Translations under genes and position numbers: made by a program
Shown: positions 1 to 8,033 of the stretch, piece after piece
Layout: every line of letters begins with the position of its first letter
Numbering within the stretch: the stretch's first letter is position 1
The notes under the pieces: model-generated
What the model was told of the DNA's origin: nothing
What the model saw: only the letters and a program-made list of their open reading frames with translations
Database searches by the model: none
Source: JBGSYN01 sp041750975
GTDB taxonomy: Bacteria; Pseudomonadota; Alphaproteobacteria; Geminicoccales; Geminicoccaceae
Reading direction: 5' to 3'
Length of the DNA: 31,435 bases
Assembly: GCA_041750975.1 (NCBI GenBank)
Contig: JBGSYN010000036.1
Span: 1-31,435 of the forward strand

Positions 1-1
1 C

Positions 2-1066
2 GAGCTCTTTCGCGTCGGCCCCCTCGCGGAGGACGGCCGCGAGGATCCTGAGAAAATCGGCTTTGTCCTCGTTGACGTGCATGAGCGAGGGCATGTCGCG
101 CGTTTCCTGCGGCTGCGTGACTATGCCGAAGGCAAAGTGACTGTGCCGTCCCATCTGAGCCTCGATCCACCAGCACCTTTCGGCGTGGACCTCCGCCATC
201 CCTGGGCCGAGACAGTGGCGTTTCCCTTCAATCCGCCGACCGACGCCTTCCACCGCAAAACCGTCCGCAACGATTATCAGATCCAGGCCCTGATCGAGCT
301 CGGCATCAAGGACGTTCGGGTCCCGATCGAAGACTTGGAACGCCCCGAAACAAGGGCGCGCATGGCGGATCTCGGAACCTGTGGGATGCGTTTTACCGCT
401 TTCACGACCGATCTCTCCATCTCGTATCTGGAACGATTGATCCAAGATGCACCTGACGCACTCGCTTCGGTCGAGCTTATCGGGCTGCGGCATGAGCTGA
501 TTTCATGCGCCGCCGATTTCTTGCAATCCGCCGGATGCCGTAAGGTCGGGTTGATGCTGAATGAACTGCGCCCCGCCATCTCTGCACCGAACTCGCCGCG
601 TCTCGGCAAACACAGGATCGATCTCGGCCAATCATCGCGCGACCTGCCGAGCGCGGCAGCATTTCTGCGCAAGATAACAAATGGCGAGAAACGAGCGGGC
701 CTGGTGTTCCGTGCGGCGGTCGATGAAGTCGACGATGACATGCTCCAGAAGGTTGCGGCAGACGCTGCGGACCAGGCGGTCGATGTGGCGTTGCATGTGG
801 CCTGGGCCGCCGAAGACATGTCGTCCGCCGCCGCAGACGAAATGCGCTTGATCGCCTTCATCGAACGGCTCTTCGCCTCGCGACAACCCGCACCGGGACT
901 TCGAATCTTTCTCGACACCTTCATGGAGATCGATCGGGGCTATCATGTGCGATCCGGCCTGATCGATCGGCGCGCCAATTTCACCAAGGCCGGGCACACT
1001 CTACGTTCGGCTTTGGCCGATCGACGCCAGCACCAGGAGCAGGCAGAAAGCGAAAGAGATTCATGA
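2..1066 (+). CDS. 3' part of a large protein, possibly with a TIM-barrel C-terminal domain; 5' end outside the window
   Basis: The reading frame is open from base 2, so the gene begins upstream. A GTG at 77 is an internal codon rather than a convincing start. The first visible residues (about 2-60 of the fragment) run as a hydrophobic strand (GFVLVDV) followed by a charged stretch, and resemble the end of a metallophosphoesterase-like domain. The rest, about 270 residues, alternates short hydrophobic strands with amphipathic helices (for example VELIGL, KVGLML, GLVFRAA, ALHVAW, RIFLDTF). It ends with DTFMEIDRGYHVRSGLIDRR, which looks like the last strand of a TIM barrel. No catalytic motif can be assigned. 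It is convergent with the next gene. The coding call is firm; the family guess is weak and is inference only. Confidence 0.6.
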   Translation, partial: ELFRVGPLAEDGREDPEKIGFVLVDVHERGHVARFLRLRDYAEGKVTVPSHLSLDPPAPFGVDLRHPWAETVAFPFNPPTDAFHRKTVRNDYQIQALIELGIKDVRVPIEDLERPETRARMADLGTCGMRFTAFTTDLSISYLERLIQDAPDALASVELIGLRHELISCAADFLQSAGCRKVGLMLNELRPAISAPNSPRLGKHRIDLGQSSRDLPSAAAFLRKITNGEKRAGLVFRAAVDEVDDDMLQKVAADAADQAVDVALHVAWAAEDMSSAAADEMRLIAFIERLFASRQPAPGLRIFLDTFMEIDRGYHVRSGLIDRRANFTKAGHTLRSALADRRQHQEQAESERDS

Positions 1067-1070
1067 GGAT

Positions 1071-1116
1071 GGCACCGCCACCCTCATACTCCCGGGGTGC
1101 GTTTGGTGATGGTGCC
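1071..1116. terminator. Imperfect stem-loop between two convergent genes
   Basis: GGCACCGCCACC (1071-1082) can pair with GGTGATGGTGCC (1105-1116) with two mismatched pairs and a loop of 22 bases. It lies in the 86-base gap between the convergent genes ending at 1066 and 1153, where a shared terminator is expected. There is no T-run on either side, so the call is tentative. Confidence 0.25.
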
Positions 1117-1152
1117 GGGTACGTGCCGACAGGGCGTAGTCAGGATGCCCCG

Positions 1153-1944
1153 CTACGCTGCCTTGGCGAGGGCGGCGATGGCCTTGCCGATGTGCTCGGG
1201 GCTGGGATCGGCGATGCCCTGAAGCTGCGCCATCAACTCGTCGGCCAGGGCGTCGAGACCCGCAGCCGCGGGGTGCCTGGGTTTGTTTGTGTCACGCGGC
1301 GGAGTGTCGGTATTCGCGGGCGTTGACGGAACCGGAATGACGTCCCATCCCGCCCCCTCATGGGTCCCCGTATCGTCGGCCTCGATGCCGCGTTCGGCCA
1401 GCAGTCGCGCCTGCTCGCGCCCGCTCTGCTCGATCATCTCGGCGAGGAAGCGGTGCTGCTTGGCGCCAAGCCCCATCGGCCCCTCGGCCCGCGGCCGCTC
1501 CCGCAACAGCCTCATCAAGCGATCCTCGGCCAGCTTCCGCTCATGATTGAGCCGGCCCCGATACCGCCCCAATGTCGCCAATGTTGGGTATTTCTTCTGG
1601 TCGACCGCACCGTCGGGTTCGTTCGTGTCATCCGTCATGACCGCCCGTTCCATCGCCTCCAATTCCAGCCGGTCGAGCCGCCGCAGCTTGATCATCGCCA
1701 GCACCAGACTCTCGACGATCTCCGCTTCGAGCCGATCCTGCGGCTCGTAGCGCCGCACATAACCATAGCGAATACCGTCGGCCATGCCGGTTTCCTGCTC
1801 GCTCAACACGACATCGGCACTCAAAACCCCATGCCGCACCGCATTCCGCGACGACCGCGCCTTCCCCGCTGCCGTCACCGGCCCTTGTGACTTCGCACCA
1901 TTGATCTGCGAGACCCGCTGCCGCGCCCGTGAAATTCTCGACAT
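1153..1944 (-). CDS. Conserved hypothetical protein with an N-terminal NGAKSxGP...GKA...NAxRHG signature
   Basis: This 263-residue protein starts at an ATG preceded by GAGGAAACGAGA, a good ribosome binding site. Its N-terminus carries INGAKSQGPVTAAGKARSS followed by RNAVRHGVLS. I recognise this as the hallmark of a widespread family of unknown function found in Proteobacteria and Acidobacteria, often in accessory regions. The middle (about 70-190) is highly charged and mostly helical. The tail (about 200-240) is rich in Pro and Thr and looks disordered, followed by a short helix. There are no signal peptide, membrane segments or enzyme motifs. The gene sits at the left edge of the AT-richer block that contains the interrupted helicase and could be part of the same insertion. 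No function is assigned. Confidence 0.75.
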   Translation of the reverse strand: MSRISRARQRVSQINGAKSQGPVTAAGKARSSRNAVRHGVLSADVVLSEQETGMADGIRYGYVRRYEPQDRLEAEIVESLVLAMIKLRRLDRLELEAMERAVMTDDTNEPDGAVDQKKYPTLATLGRYRGRLNHERKLAEDRLMRLLRERPRAEGPMGLGAKQHRFLAEMIEQSGREQARLLAERGIEADDTGTHEGAGWDVIPVPSTPANTDTPPRDTNKPRHPAAAGLDALADELMAQLQGIADPSPEHIGKAIAALAKAA

Positions 1945-2390
1945 TCTCGTTTCCTCATGACTGCCTTGCTATGTCGGAATATACTCCTTTTCTAGATTTC
2001 AATCAAGGGTTGTGTTCTTGAGTGCTACGAGGGCACCCATCGGACCACGCTTAGCCGATCTGGAACATCAGAAAGAAGCTAGTGCATCGGCGCATCCAGA
2101 CGGTCCAAGTTTGGATGCGCCAAAGCAGCAAGCGCTCAATGGATTAGAGCACCGTTGGCGAAAACGCAGCAGTTCGCTTCTAATGCGTCGGTCCACTAGG
2201 ACCTAACGGAAAACAAAAAAAGCGTATCATAGGCTATAAGAGCGTATAGCCTACCTTGTCGATGATGTCGCGGCAGGTGAGCTATCAACCGAAAGATTAA
2301 TGCATTCCGTGGACCTGATTTTCTCTCGACCTTAGGTGCAACAGTTTTAGAGGTGACCGGAGGATACAGGCCACTGCAAGTCTTCTGCAA
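1945..2390. other. 446-base stretch without a convincing gene
   Basis: The stretch between the start of the hypothetical gene at 1944 and the end of the helicase gene at 2391 is visibly AT-richer than the flanks. It contains one short open frame (2012-2206, plus strand) with no recognisable product and no good ribosome binding site. It also holds the A/T-rich hairpin annotated at 2215-2253. The first 40 bases should contain the promoter of the minus-strand hypothetical gene, but no clear -35/-10 pair stands out. I see no direct repeats or attachment-site duplication. Confidence 0.5.
2215..2253 (-). terminator. Hairpin with downstream T-run, possible terminator of the helicase gene
   Basis: TAGGCTATA (2230-2238) and TATAGCCTA (2245-2253) form a perfect 9-bp inverted repeat with a 6-base loop. 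Read on the minus strand, the stem is followed after eight bases by seven T residues (2221-2215). It lies about 140 bases after the helicase stop codon. The stem is A/T-rich and the T-run is displaced, so it would be a weak intrinsic terminator; a protein-binding dyad is the alternative. Confidence 0.35.
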
Positions 2391-4949
2391 TCAATATACA
2401 GTACGATCGAATGATCTCGGGCTCGGGGCTAAATTTTTCAGCCACTCAAGGAATCGTAGAACGTCTTGGTCAACCTTCACGTCTGTCTCAGTCAAAGGTT
2501 GGACCAGCGACAGACCTTCAAGGTTAGTGGCCCGAGAAATAGCGACGTAGAGCTGACCTGAAGTGAAGGTGCCGCCCTCTATATCAACGCGGACGTCTTC
2601 GATCGTTAAACCTTGAGCCTTGTGGATCGTAAGAGCCCAACCATGCACCAGCGGCAACTGAGTGTAAGATCCCTCCTCTTCTTCATCAATACGTTCAAGC
2701 TCGGCGTTCCAAACCTGCCTCGCGTTCTTCCACGTGTAGGGCGACACCGGGAACGCCTCTCCCGTGTCGTAGAAGCGAACAACTACCTCGTCCGGATACA
2801 TTTCTAGAACGCGACCGCGAGATCCGTTCACCCATCGACCTGATGGATCATTCTTGACCGCCATAACTTCGGCACCTCGTTTGAGGGGCAATTTTTCAGG
2901 TACGGGAAGTTGATCGCGCTGGAGGTTAAACTTGCCCTTAGACTTCCCGCAGTACACTATTTCCGTTCCAGGCAATTCGCGGAGGCCATCATCGTTGTAA
3001 TCTTGTGCTCGTGCTCGCCGAGGCGTTAGTAAGGTTGGAGTTCGATCGCTTCTATGCGACTTAACACAAGTATCATTGATTAGAGCAAGGGCAGATTCTA
3101 GATTGTGGCTACGACGTATATTATTCAGTGCTACAATAAAATCAGGATCGGATTGACGATACACTTGGGTTAATTCAAAGCTTTTTAATTCACCGACGTG
3201 TTCCCAGACTTTGGCACTGTGCAGATACGGGGATTTGTATCCCAAAGCTTGTAGCAACTCTCGCTGCTCCTCGGTAACAACTGGTGGAAGCTGCAGTGGA
3301 TCACCCACAAGCATCAGTTGAACACCGCCAAAAGGCTCCTCAGACCCCCGCATTTGCCGAAGCCTTGTATCGATCGCATCGAGGATATCGGGCCGGATCA
3401 TTGAGAATTCATCGATGACCAATCGCGACATTTCTTGCCAAAGTCTGGCGCGACGGCCTTTGAATCGCTTGAGATTTGCTGGATCGAGGATCTTTGGGGG
3501 AAATTGGAAAAATGAGTGAATGGTCTAGCCACCGAGGGTGAGTGCGGCAATTCCCGTTGGCGCTACAGTAATCTGCCTGCCCGCATCCTGCCTCGCCCTC
3601 AGGTTGCGAATTAGGTGAGATTTGCCGACGCCGGCACCACCGTAAGTGAGTATCGCGCGAGCGCCTCGTTCCAATGCGGCAATGACCTCATGAACTTCGT
3701 CCGAACTCTCATTTGCCGGACTGTCCCTATGCATACCCTCTGTATTGCGTGACGACGGTTTGGCGTCGCCTCGGTTAATGCGAGAGGTGCGCGCCCCTTG
3801 AATCTTCTGATCGCCGAATGATGGGCGCTCTAGCCCGATAATCTGATTGGTACTTATGCCGTATTGATGTGAATTGAGCGCCGGTACTACACGTTCATTC
3901 TTATCCTGCGGAATACGGTTGCTGGTCCGAATCTTAGGATGTGTATGCGCATTGCTGATCAGGTCTGCGACCTCAGGTGGGACTAGGCTCGAGCCGATTC
4001 TGAGAACTTCCGTAGTGCCCGCTTTCACGCGAGGCACAACAAGGCCAGTCGTCTCCGGATGATGAGAGAAGCTGTAAGCGAAACTCGCAACTTCCTTTCT
4101 ACCTTCAACTGTGTCACCAGAATCCGCCAAGCCGGACGTCGAAATGGGCACACGGGACTTTTGCGGTGGTTCGGTCGGGGTTGAATGAGCTATCATTACC
4201 GCGCGGCTTTGGTAACCGATTGGCTGAGTCGGTCGCATCGTGGTCTCTTTAAACACCCTTCGATTGTATACATTTCGGCCCACCAAGGAAAACGTCAGAA
4301 TTAGGCTGCCGACAATCAACCAAAAAGAAATATCAGGATTGTTCCGCGCATTGCTTCCCGCATTCGGAAAATTAGCCGGATCAACTGATTGCAATGTGTC
4401 TTCGAGAATTACAATATTCGATGTGTACGCAACATTGTCTTCAATTTGTTCTGGCGTGCCATCTGTCCCGTTCAGAGTGTTATTATCTGGCACAGTTGTT
4501 GTTGTTTCTGTCGAAATTATTGCTGAGGCTTCGATCTTTTCATCGACGAACTGATTGGGAATAACTGAAAGCTCGCCGCTCTCCACGTCTGCTCTCAGGT
4601 CCAAAACCTCACCAGTAGTGTCGGGTTGTACGTCCATCTGCTTCGCTGATAACTCCAGAACCCGTGCGGTAAGCACCGTTATTGATATCACATCCAGGCT
4701 TCCGGTGACTGGCAGTCCAGCATCTTTCTGAAAGTCTTCAAGTGCTCTGATGGTCATTGGACCAATTCGGCCGTCAACAGGACCAGGGTTGTATCCCAAT
4801 GCTGCGAGCATCGATTGGGCATTACGTAGGTTTGAATCGGGCAAACAGAGCGCGGCGTCAGCATCCGAGATTGGACCCAGTAGGAACAGTATGGAGAAAA
4901 GACGGGCCCACCAAATTACTGTGCCTGGATAAACGGCAAATCGTGACAA
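2391..4949 (-). pseudogene. Membrane-anchored peptidoglycan-binding / PIF1-type helicase fusion, interrupted by an in-frame amber codon
   Basis: Read through, the gene encodes 852 residues. Residues 9-27 are a signal peptide or first membrane segment; 42-86 form a peptidoglycan-binding repeat (LGYNPGPVDGRIGPMTIRAL, then FQKDAGLPVTG); 208-224 are a membrane segment followed by Arg/Lys, which predicts a cytoplasmic C-terminus. A polar linker follows to about 424. The helicase then shows Walker A GGAGVGKS (437-444), Ia TVAPTGIAA (461-469), Walker B IDEFSM (512-517), motif III VGDPLQLPP (548-556), motif V TIHKAQGLT (774-782) and motif VI VAISRATN (802-809). A TAG at 3527-3525 (codon 475) splits it between motif Ia and the Walker B motif. 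The frame continues unbroken as TIHSFFQFPP, the expected PIF1 sequence. PIF1 relatives usually have Gln at that site, so CAG to TAG is the simplest origin. The initiator is probably TTG at 4949 and its ribosome site is poor. The restart ATG at 3431 would lack Walker A. Base composition is AT-richer than the neighbours. Confidence 0.8.
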
Positions 4950-5275
4950 CGCATATAACCGTTGCAGCTGACCAATACCCCCTTGAACTACATAAGCTAA
5001 GCGAGCCGCCTAGGTCAAAAAAAGATCTAGATCTCGAAAAATTGAAAAGCGGGTCCGCGAGAGGCAGTTGCAAAAGGTGCGTTTTTGATTGCTCTTATGG
5101 AGAACTCCGGAGTGCCCTGATGAGGCATCGTGGTATGGTTTTCTGCCCGGCGGTAAGGTGATGGTGTCTTGGCACAATGACCGTTTGGGCCTTGAGCAAT
5201 ACCGAGCGGGCGGATCTGGCCGAGCGGTTGCTGACGGCTCGAGGCTGAGCGCTGCCGCTTTCCGGCACTTGCCTC
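4950..5275. other. Non-coding gap between the helicase gene and the esterase gene
   Basis: About 325 bases without a supported gene. The A-rich segment around 5015-5045 includes the perfect palindrome AGATCTAGATCT (5023-5034), and this side should hold the helicase promoter. The frame upstream of the TTG at 4949 stays open back to a TAG at 5010-5012, but contains no ATG or GTG. A purine-rich AAGGGGG precedes a CTG at 4967 by about ten bases, so a non-standard start there cannot be excluded. The right half rises to the GC content of the downstream genes. Confidence 0.4.
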
Positions 5276-5950
5276 TTAACGATTGAGCAGCGCCCGGAGA
5301 GCCTTGATCTCGTCCTCGACGATAGCGTGGCCGGCGCCGGGATAGATTTCGGTCGTGACCGCCGCACCCATGCCTTCGAACACCTCGGCACTGGCGCGCA
5401 CTCGTGCCAGCGGAATATGCGGATCGCGTTCGTGGCAGCCGAGAAACACGGCTGTGCCCTGCAGACGACCGGAATAGTCGAAGCTTTTGCGGCGATGGCC
5501 GTAGAGCGCTGGGTCCGCTTCGCCCGGTGCGTCCTCTGTCCCCACGAGACCACCGGAGAGGCCGATGACGGCCCGGTACGGGACGGCGGTGCGCGCCGCA
5601 TGTTCGAGCGCGAGGCACGCACCCTGGCTGAATCCCAGAACGACGGTGCGAGCCGGGTCAATGCCTTCTTCGGCCAACGACGCGGCGATATGGGCGACGG
5701 CGGCAAGGCCGGAGCTGAGCCCAGGTTCGTTCTCGGCCAGAGGCGCCAGAAAGCTTTGCGGCCACCATGACCGCCCCGCTGCGGCCGGTGCGAGACAGGC
5801 GATATCGGGCAGTGCCAGATGGTCGGCCAAGCCGAGCATATCCTCGGGCCCACCACCCCGGCCGTGCAGCAGGATCATCGCCGACCGGGCACGGTGCAGC
5901 GGCGGGCCGCTGGTCGCGACGCGGCCTTGCCCATGGGGATCACCGGTCAT
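5276..5950 (-). CDS. Phospholipase/carboxylesterase-type alpha/beta hydrolase (MhqD-like)
   Basis: This 224-residue cytoplasmic alpha/beta hydrolase belongs to the phospholipase/carboxylesterase family. The oxyanion-hole segment is LLHGRGG (27-33). The nucleophile elbow GFSQGA places Ser108. Asp176 in CHERDPHIP and His208 in GAGHAI complete the triad. Length is normal. Its ATG overlaps the stop codon of the ring-cleaving dioxygenase in the four bases ATGA (5947-5950), so the two are translationally coupled. The same pairing, an extradiol-type dioxygenase with a small hydrolase, occurs in the Bacillus subtilis mhqED unit, which protects against methylhydroquinone. The hydrolase probably acts on ring-cleavage products or related esters; the exact substrate cannot be read from the sequence. 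Confidence 0.85.
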   Translation of the reverse strand: MTGDPHGQGRVATSGPPLHRARSAMILLHGRGGGPEDMLGLADHLALPDIACLAPAAAGRSWWPQSFLAPLAENEPGLSSGLAAVAHIAASLAEEGIDPARTVVLGFSQGACLALEHAARTAVPYRAVIGLSGGLVGTEDAPGEADPALYGHRRKSFDYSGRLQGTAVFLGCHERDPHIPLARVRASAEVFEGMGAAVTTEIYPGAGHAIVEDEIKALRALLNR

Positions 5951-6903
5951 GCCGCAACGCGGGACTTGGGCAGCCTGATCTGCGGCAAGGTCGATTCGAG
6001 TTTCTTGCGCATCGGCTCGTGCCGGTGCGGCAACATCAGGTTCCGACCCAAGGCATCGGCCGGCTCGTCGGTGGCGAAACCCGGCGGATCGGTCGCGATT
6101 TCGAACAGAACGCCGCCGGGCTCACGGAAATAGATCGCGTTGAAATACTGCCGGTCGATCTTCGGCGTCACCTGGAACCCCGCATCAACGAGCCGTTCGC
6201 GCCACTCGGCCTGGATGTCGTCCGTCTCCGCACGAAAGGCGACGTGGTGGACCGATCCCGCCCCCTGCCGCCCGATCGACTTCGCGTCCGACCGAAGCAG
6301 ATCGATGACCGATGCACGTCCCTTGCCTGGGGCGATCAAGCGCTGGCGCGTCTCGCCGCCCGCCGAGGTCTCAGGACCTGATTCGTAGCCGAAAATATCC
6401 GTCAACAGGCGCGCGGTCGGTGCCGGATCGTCGAGCCAGAGTGTCACCGAATGGAACCCGTCATCGGCGGGCTGATCGGATCCGTCCAAAGCCTGGAGGA
6501 CGGTATCGGTCTCGATCAGTTCCAGCCGCAGCCCGTCGGGATCGCCAAGCGCTATCATCGGTTCGCCGAACCGCTCGGACGGATTGTCGAAATCGAGTGC
6601 TGCCTCGGCCAGCATCATCATCCAGGGCTCGAGCTCGCCCCTGGGCACGGCGTAGGCGACGGCACTGGCCATACCCGGCCCGGCCCGGCCGGGTCCGGCA
6701 TTGACGAAGGGAAAAAAGGTCAGGATCGATCCGGGCTCGGCCGCACGATTGCCATAGTAGAGATGATAGGTGTCGGGGGCGTCGAAATTGACGGTCTTTT
6801 TGACCAGGTACTGGCCCATGACGCCGACGTAGAAATCGACATTTTGTTGCGGCGGCCCGGAGATCGCCGTGACATGGTGCAGTCCGGGGATGGTGTGGGG
6901 CAT
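5947..6903 (-). CDS. Ring-cleaving (glyoxalase/VOC-fold) dioxygenase, MhqO/MhqE-like
   Basis: The protein has 318 residues in two VOC modules (about 7-135 and 149-272). Likely Fe(II) ligands are His10 in GLHHVTAISG, His220 in VHHVAFRAE and Glu268 in GVLFEIATD, the usual His-His-Glu set. I chose the ATG at 6903 because GGAGG lies just upstream and because the homologous sequence begins at MPHTIPGLHH. The frame stays open further upstream but there overlaps the pirin gene. The family cleaves hydroquinone- or catechol-type rings and is known in quinone resistance. It sits 31 bases after pirin and overlaps the esterase by four bases, so the three genes form an operon read leftward from 7897. Confidence 0.88.
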   Translation of the reverse strand: MPHTIPGLHHVTAISGPPQQNVDFYVGVMGQYLVKKTVNFDAPDTYHLYYGNRAAEPGSILTFFPFVNAGPGRAGPGMASAVAYAVPRGELEPWMMMLAEAALDFDNPSERFGEPMIALGDPDGLRLELIETDTVLQALDGSDQPADDGFHSVTLWLDDPAPTARLLTDIFGYESGPETSAGGETRQRLIAPGKGRASVIDLLRSDAKSIGRQGAGSVHHVAFRAETDDIQAEWRERLVDAGFQVTPKIDRQYFNAIYFREPGGVLFEIATDPPGFATDEPADALGRNLMLPHRHEPMRKKLESTLPQIRLPKSRVAA

Positions 6904-6934
6904 GGCCTGCCTCCTTCGGCAAGATGCAGTGGTG

Positions 6935-7897
6935 TCAGGAATATTCCGTGCCGCCTGTGGCACGCCGTGGCCGGCCGATCGTTTCGGGAAGCGGAATAAA
7001 CTCGGCCTCGTCGCCCGGTACCGTATCGAACCGACCCCGGCGCCATTCCTCTTTTGCCGCCTCGATCCGCTCCGGGCGGGATGAGACAAAATTCCACCAG
7101 ATGTAGCGCGGCCCCTCCATCGGTGCACCGCCAAATAGCATGACCCGGGCATCCGAACTGGCGTGCAACGTGATCGTATCGCCGGGGCGGAGGATAAGGA
7201 GCTGGCCGGGCTCGAACTCTTGACCCGAAATCTCGATTAGACCGGAAATGGTATAGAGCGCGCGTTCTTCGTAAACCGGGTCGATCGGCATCGACCGTCC
7301 GCCCAGGAGCGCGATGTCGACATAGAGCGTCTCCGATGCGGTGGCGAGGGTCGAGGTCGCGCCCAGAGCCGCTCCGGCGATGATCCGCGCCTCAATTCCG
7401 TCGGCCTCGACTATCGGCAACTGCTGCGCCCCATAATGGACGAAAGCGGGGTCCGCTTCCTCGTCTCGCACCGGCAACGCCATCCAGGTCTGCAATCCGA
7501 AGAGACGCTGGCCGTTGCGTTTGCGCTCCTCTCCGGTCCGCTCGGAATGGACGATCCCGCGGCCGGCACGCATCCAGTTCACGGCCCCGGGACGGATCGT
7601 TTGTTCGGTCCCGAGGCTGTCGCGGTGCAGGATCTCGCCCTCGAAGAGATAGGTCAGGGTCGAAAGGTTGATGTGCGGGTGCGGCCGCACGTCGATGCCT
7701 TGATCGGTCAGGAACTCGGCCGGGCCCATCTGGTCGAAAAAGATGAACGGCCCCACCATTTGCCGCTCGGTCGAGGGGAGTGCCCGGCGCACGGTCATTT
7801 CGCCGAGATCAACGGCACGCGGCACGATCAGTGTCTCGACGGCGTTGACCGATGCGATATCGCCGAGGACAGGCTCGGGACAGGGGTTCCAGCTCAT
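6935..7897 (-). CDS. Pirin family cupin protein
   Basis: This 320-residue protein has the pirin N-terminal cupin, including PHPHINLSTLTYLFEGE and WMRAGRGIVHSE. His73, His75, His117 and Glu119 match the iron ligands of pirin. A second cupin-like half follows (about 170-260), and the pirin C-terminal signature GGAPMEGPRYIWWNFV is present. Some pirins show quercetin 2,3-dioxygenase activity; others act as redox-responsive regulators. Here, first in an operon with a ring-cleaving dioxygenase and an esterase and divergent from an HxlR regulator, a role in handling quinones or polyphenols is likely. That role is inferred from context. Confidence 0.9.
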   Translation of the reverse strand: MSWNPCPEPVLGDIASVNAVETLIVPRAVDLGEMTVRRALPSTERQMVGPFIFFDQMGPAEFLTDQGIDVRPHPHINLSTLTYLFEGEILHRDSLGTEQTIRPGAVNWMRAGRGIVHSERTGEERKRNGQRLFGLQTWMALPVRDEEADPAFVHYGAQQLPIVEADGIEARIIAGAALGATSTLATASETLYVDIALLGGRSMPIDPVYEERALYTISGLIEISGQEFEPGQLLILRPGDTITLHASSDARVMLFGGAPMEGPRYIWWNFVSSRPERIEAAKEEWRRGRFDTVPGDEAEFIPLPETIGRPRRATGGTEYS

Positions 7898-8033
7898 CTG
7901 GTTCTCTCGCTCCAGTCGGTGGCTCTACAACCATGCATTTGGGGATGGGCTTGCCAATGGAAAGGAGTTACCAATTGGATAGTGGGCAGACCTACTCGAG
8001 GGTGGCTGCAGTCGATCCTGGGGAGTAGCGACA
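7898..8033. promoter_or_regulatory. Divergent promoter region between pirin operon and HxlR gene, with candidate operator
   Basis: This 136-base region must contain both promoters. Two similar motifs stand out, TTGCCAATGG (7951-7960) and TTACCAATTGG (7968-7978). The second contains the perfect palindrome CCAATTGG (7971-7978). They are spaced 17 bases apart start to start and could be the binding sites of the adjacent HxlR protein. No convincing -10 element was identified on either strand. A GGGGAG at 8020-8025 serves as ribosome binding site for the HxlR gene. Confidence 0.4.

Noticed and set aside
2012..2206. Small open frame of 64 codons in the AT-richer gap
   Set aside because: It has no ribosome site, no recognisable domain, and a composition close to random for the region.
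3525..3527. Pyrrolysine or selenocysteine recoding of the amber codon
   Set aside because: The codon is TAG, so selenocysteine is excluded. No pyl genes or downstream insertion structure are visible, and the site is a Gln position in the family, so mutation or error is simpler.
5023..5034. AGATCTAGATCT palindrome as a regulatory site
   Set aside because: A single short palindrome in A/T-rich DNA, with no second copy and no clear promoter next to it; too little to call.
5215..5285. A tRNA-Ser/Leu-like segment around GGCCGAGCGGT
   Set aside because: The D-arm-like string is present, but no acceptor stem, anticodon stem or T-arm (GGTTCGAATCC type) can be folded around it.
5947..7152. A longer 401-codon version of the ring-cleaving dioxygenase starting at 7152
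   Set aside because: The extra 83 codons overlap the pirin gene and are Arg/Gly/Ser-rich shadow sequence; the ATG at 6903 has GGAGG and matches the family N-terminus.
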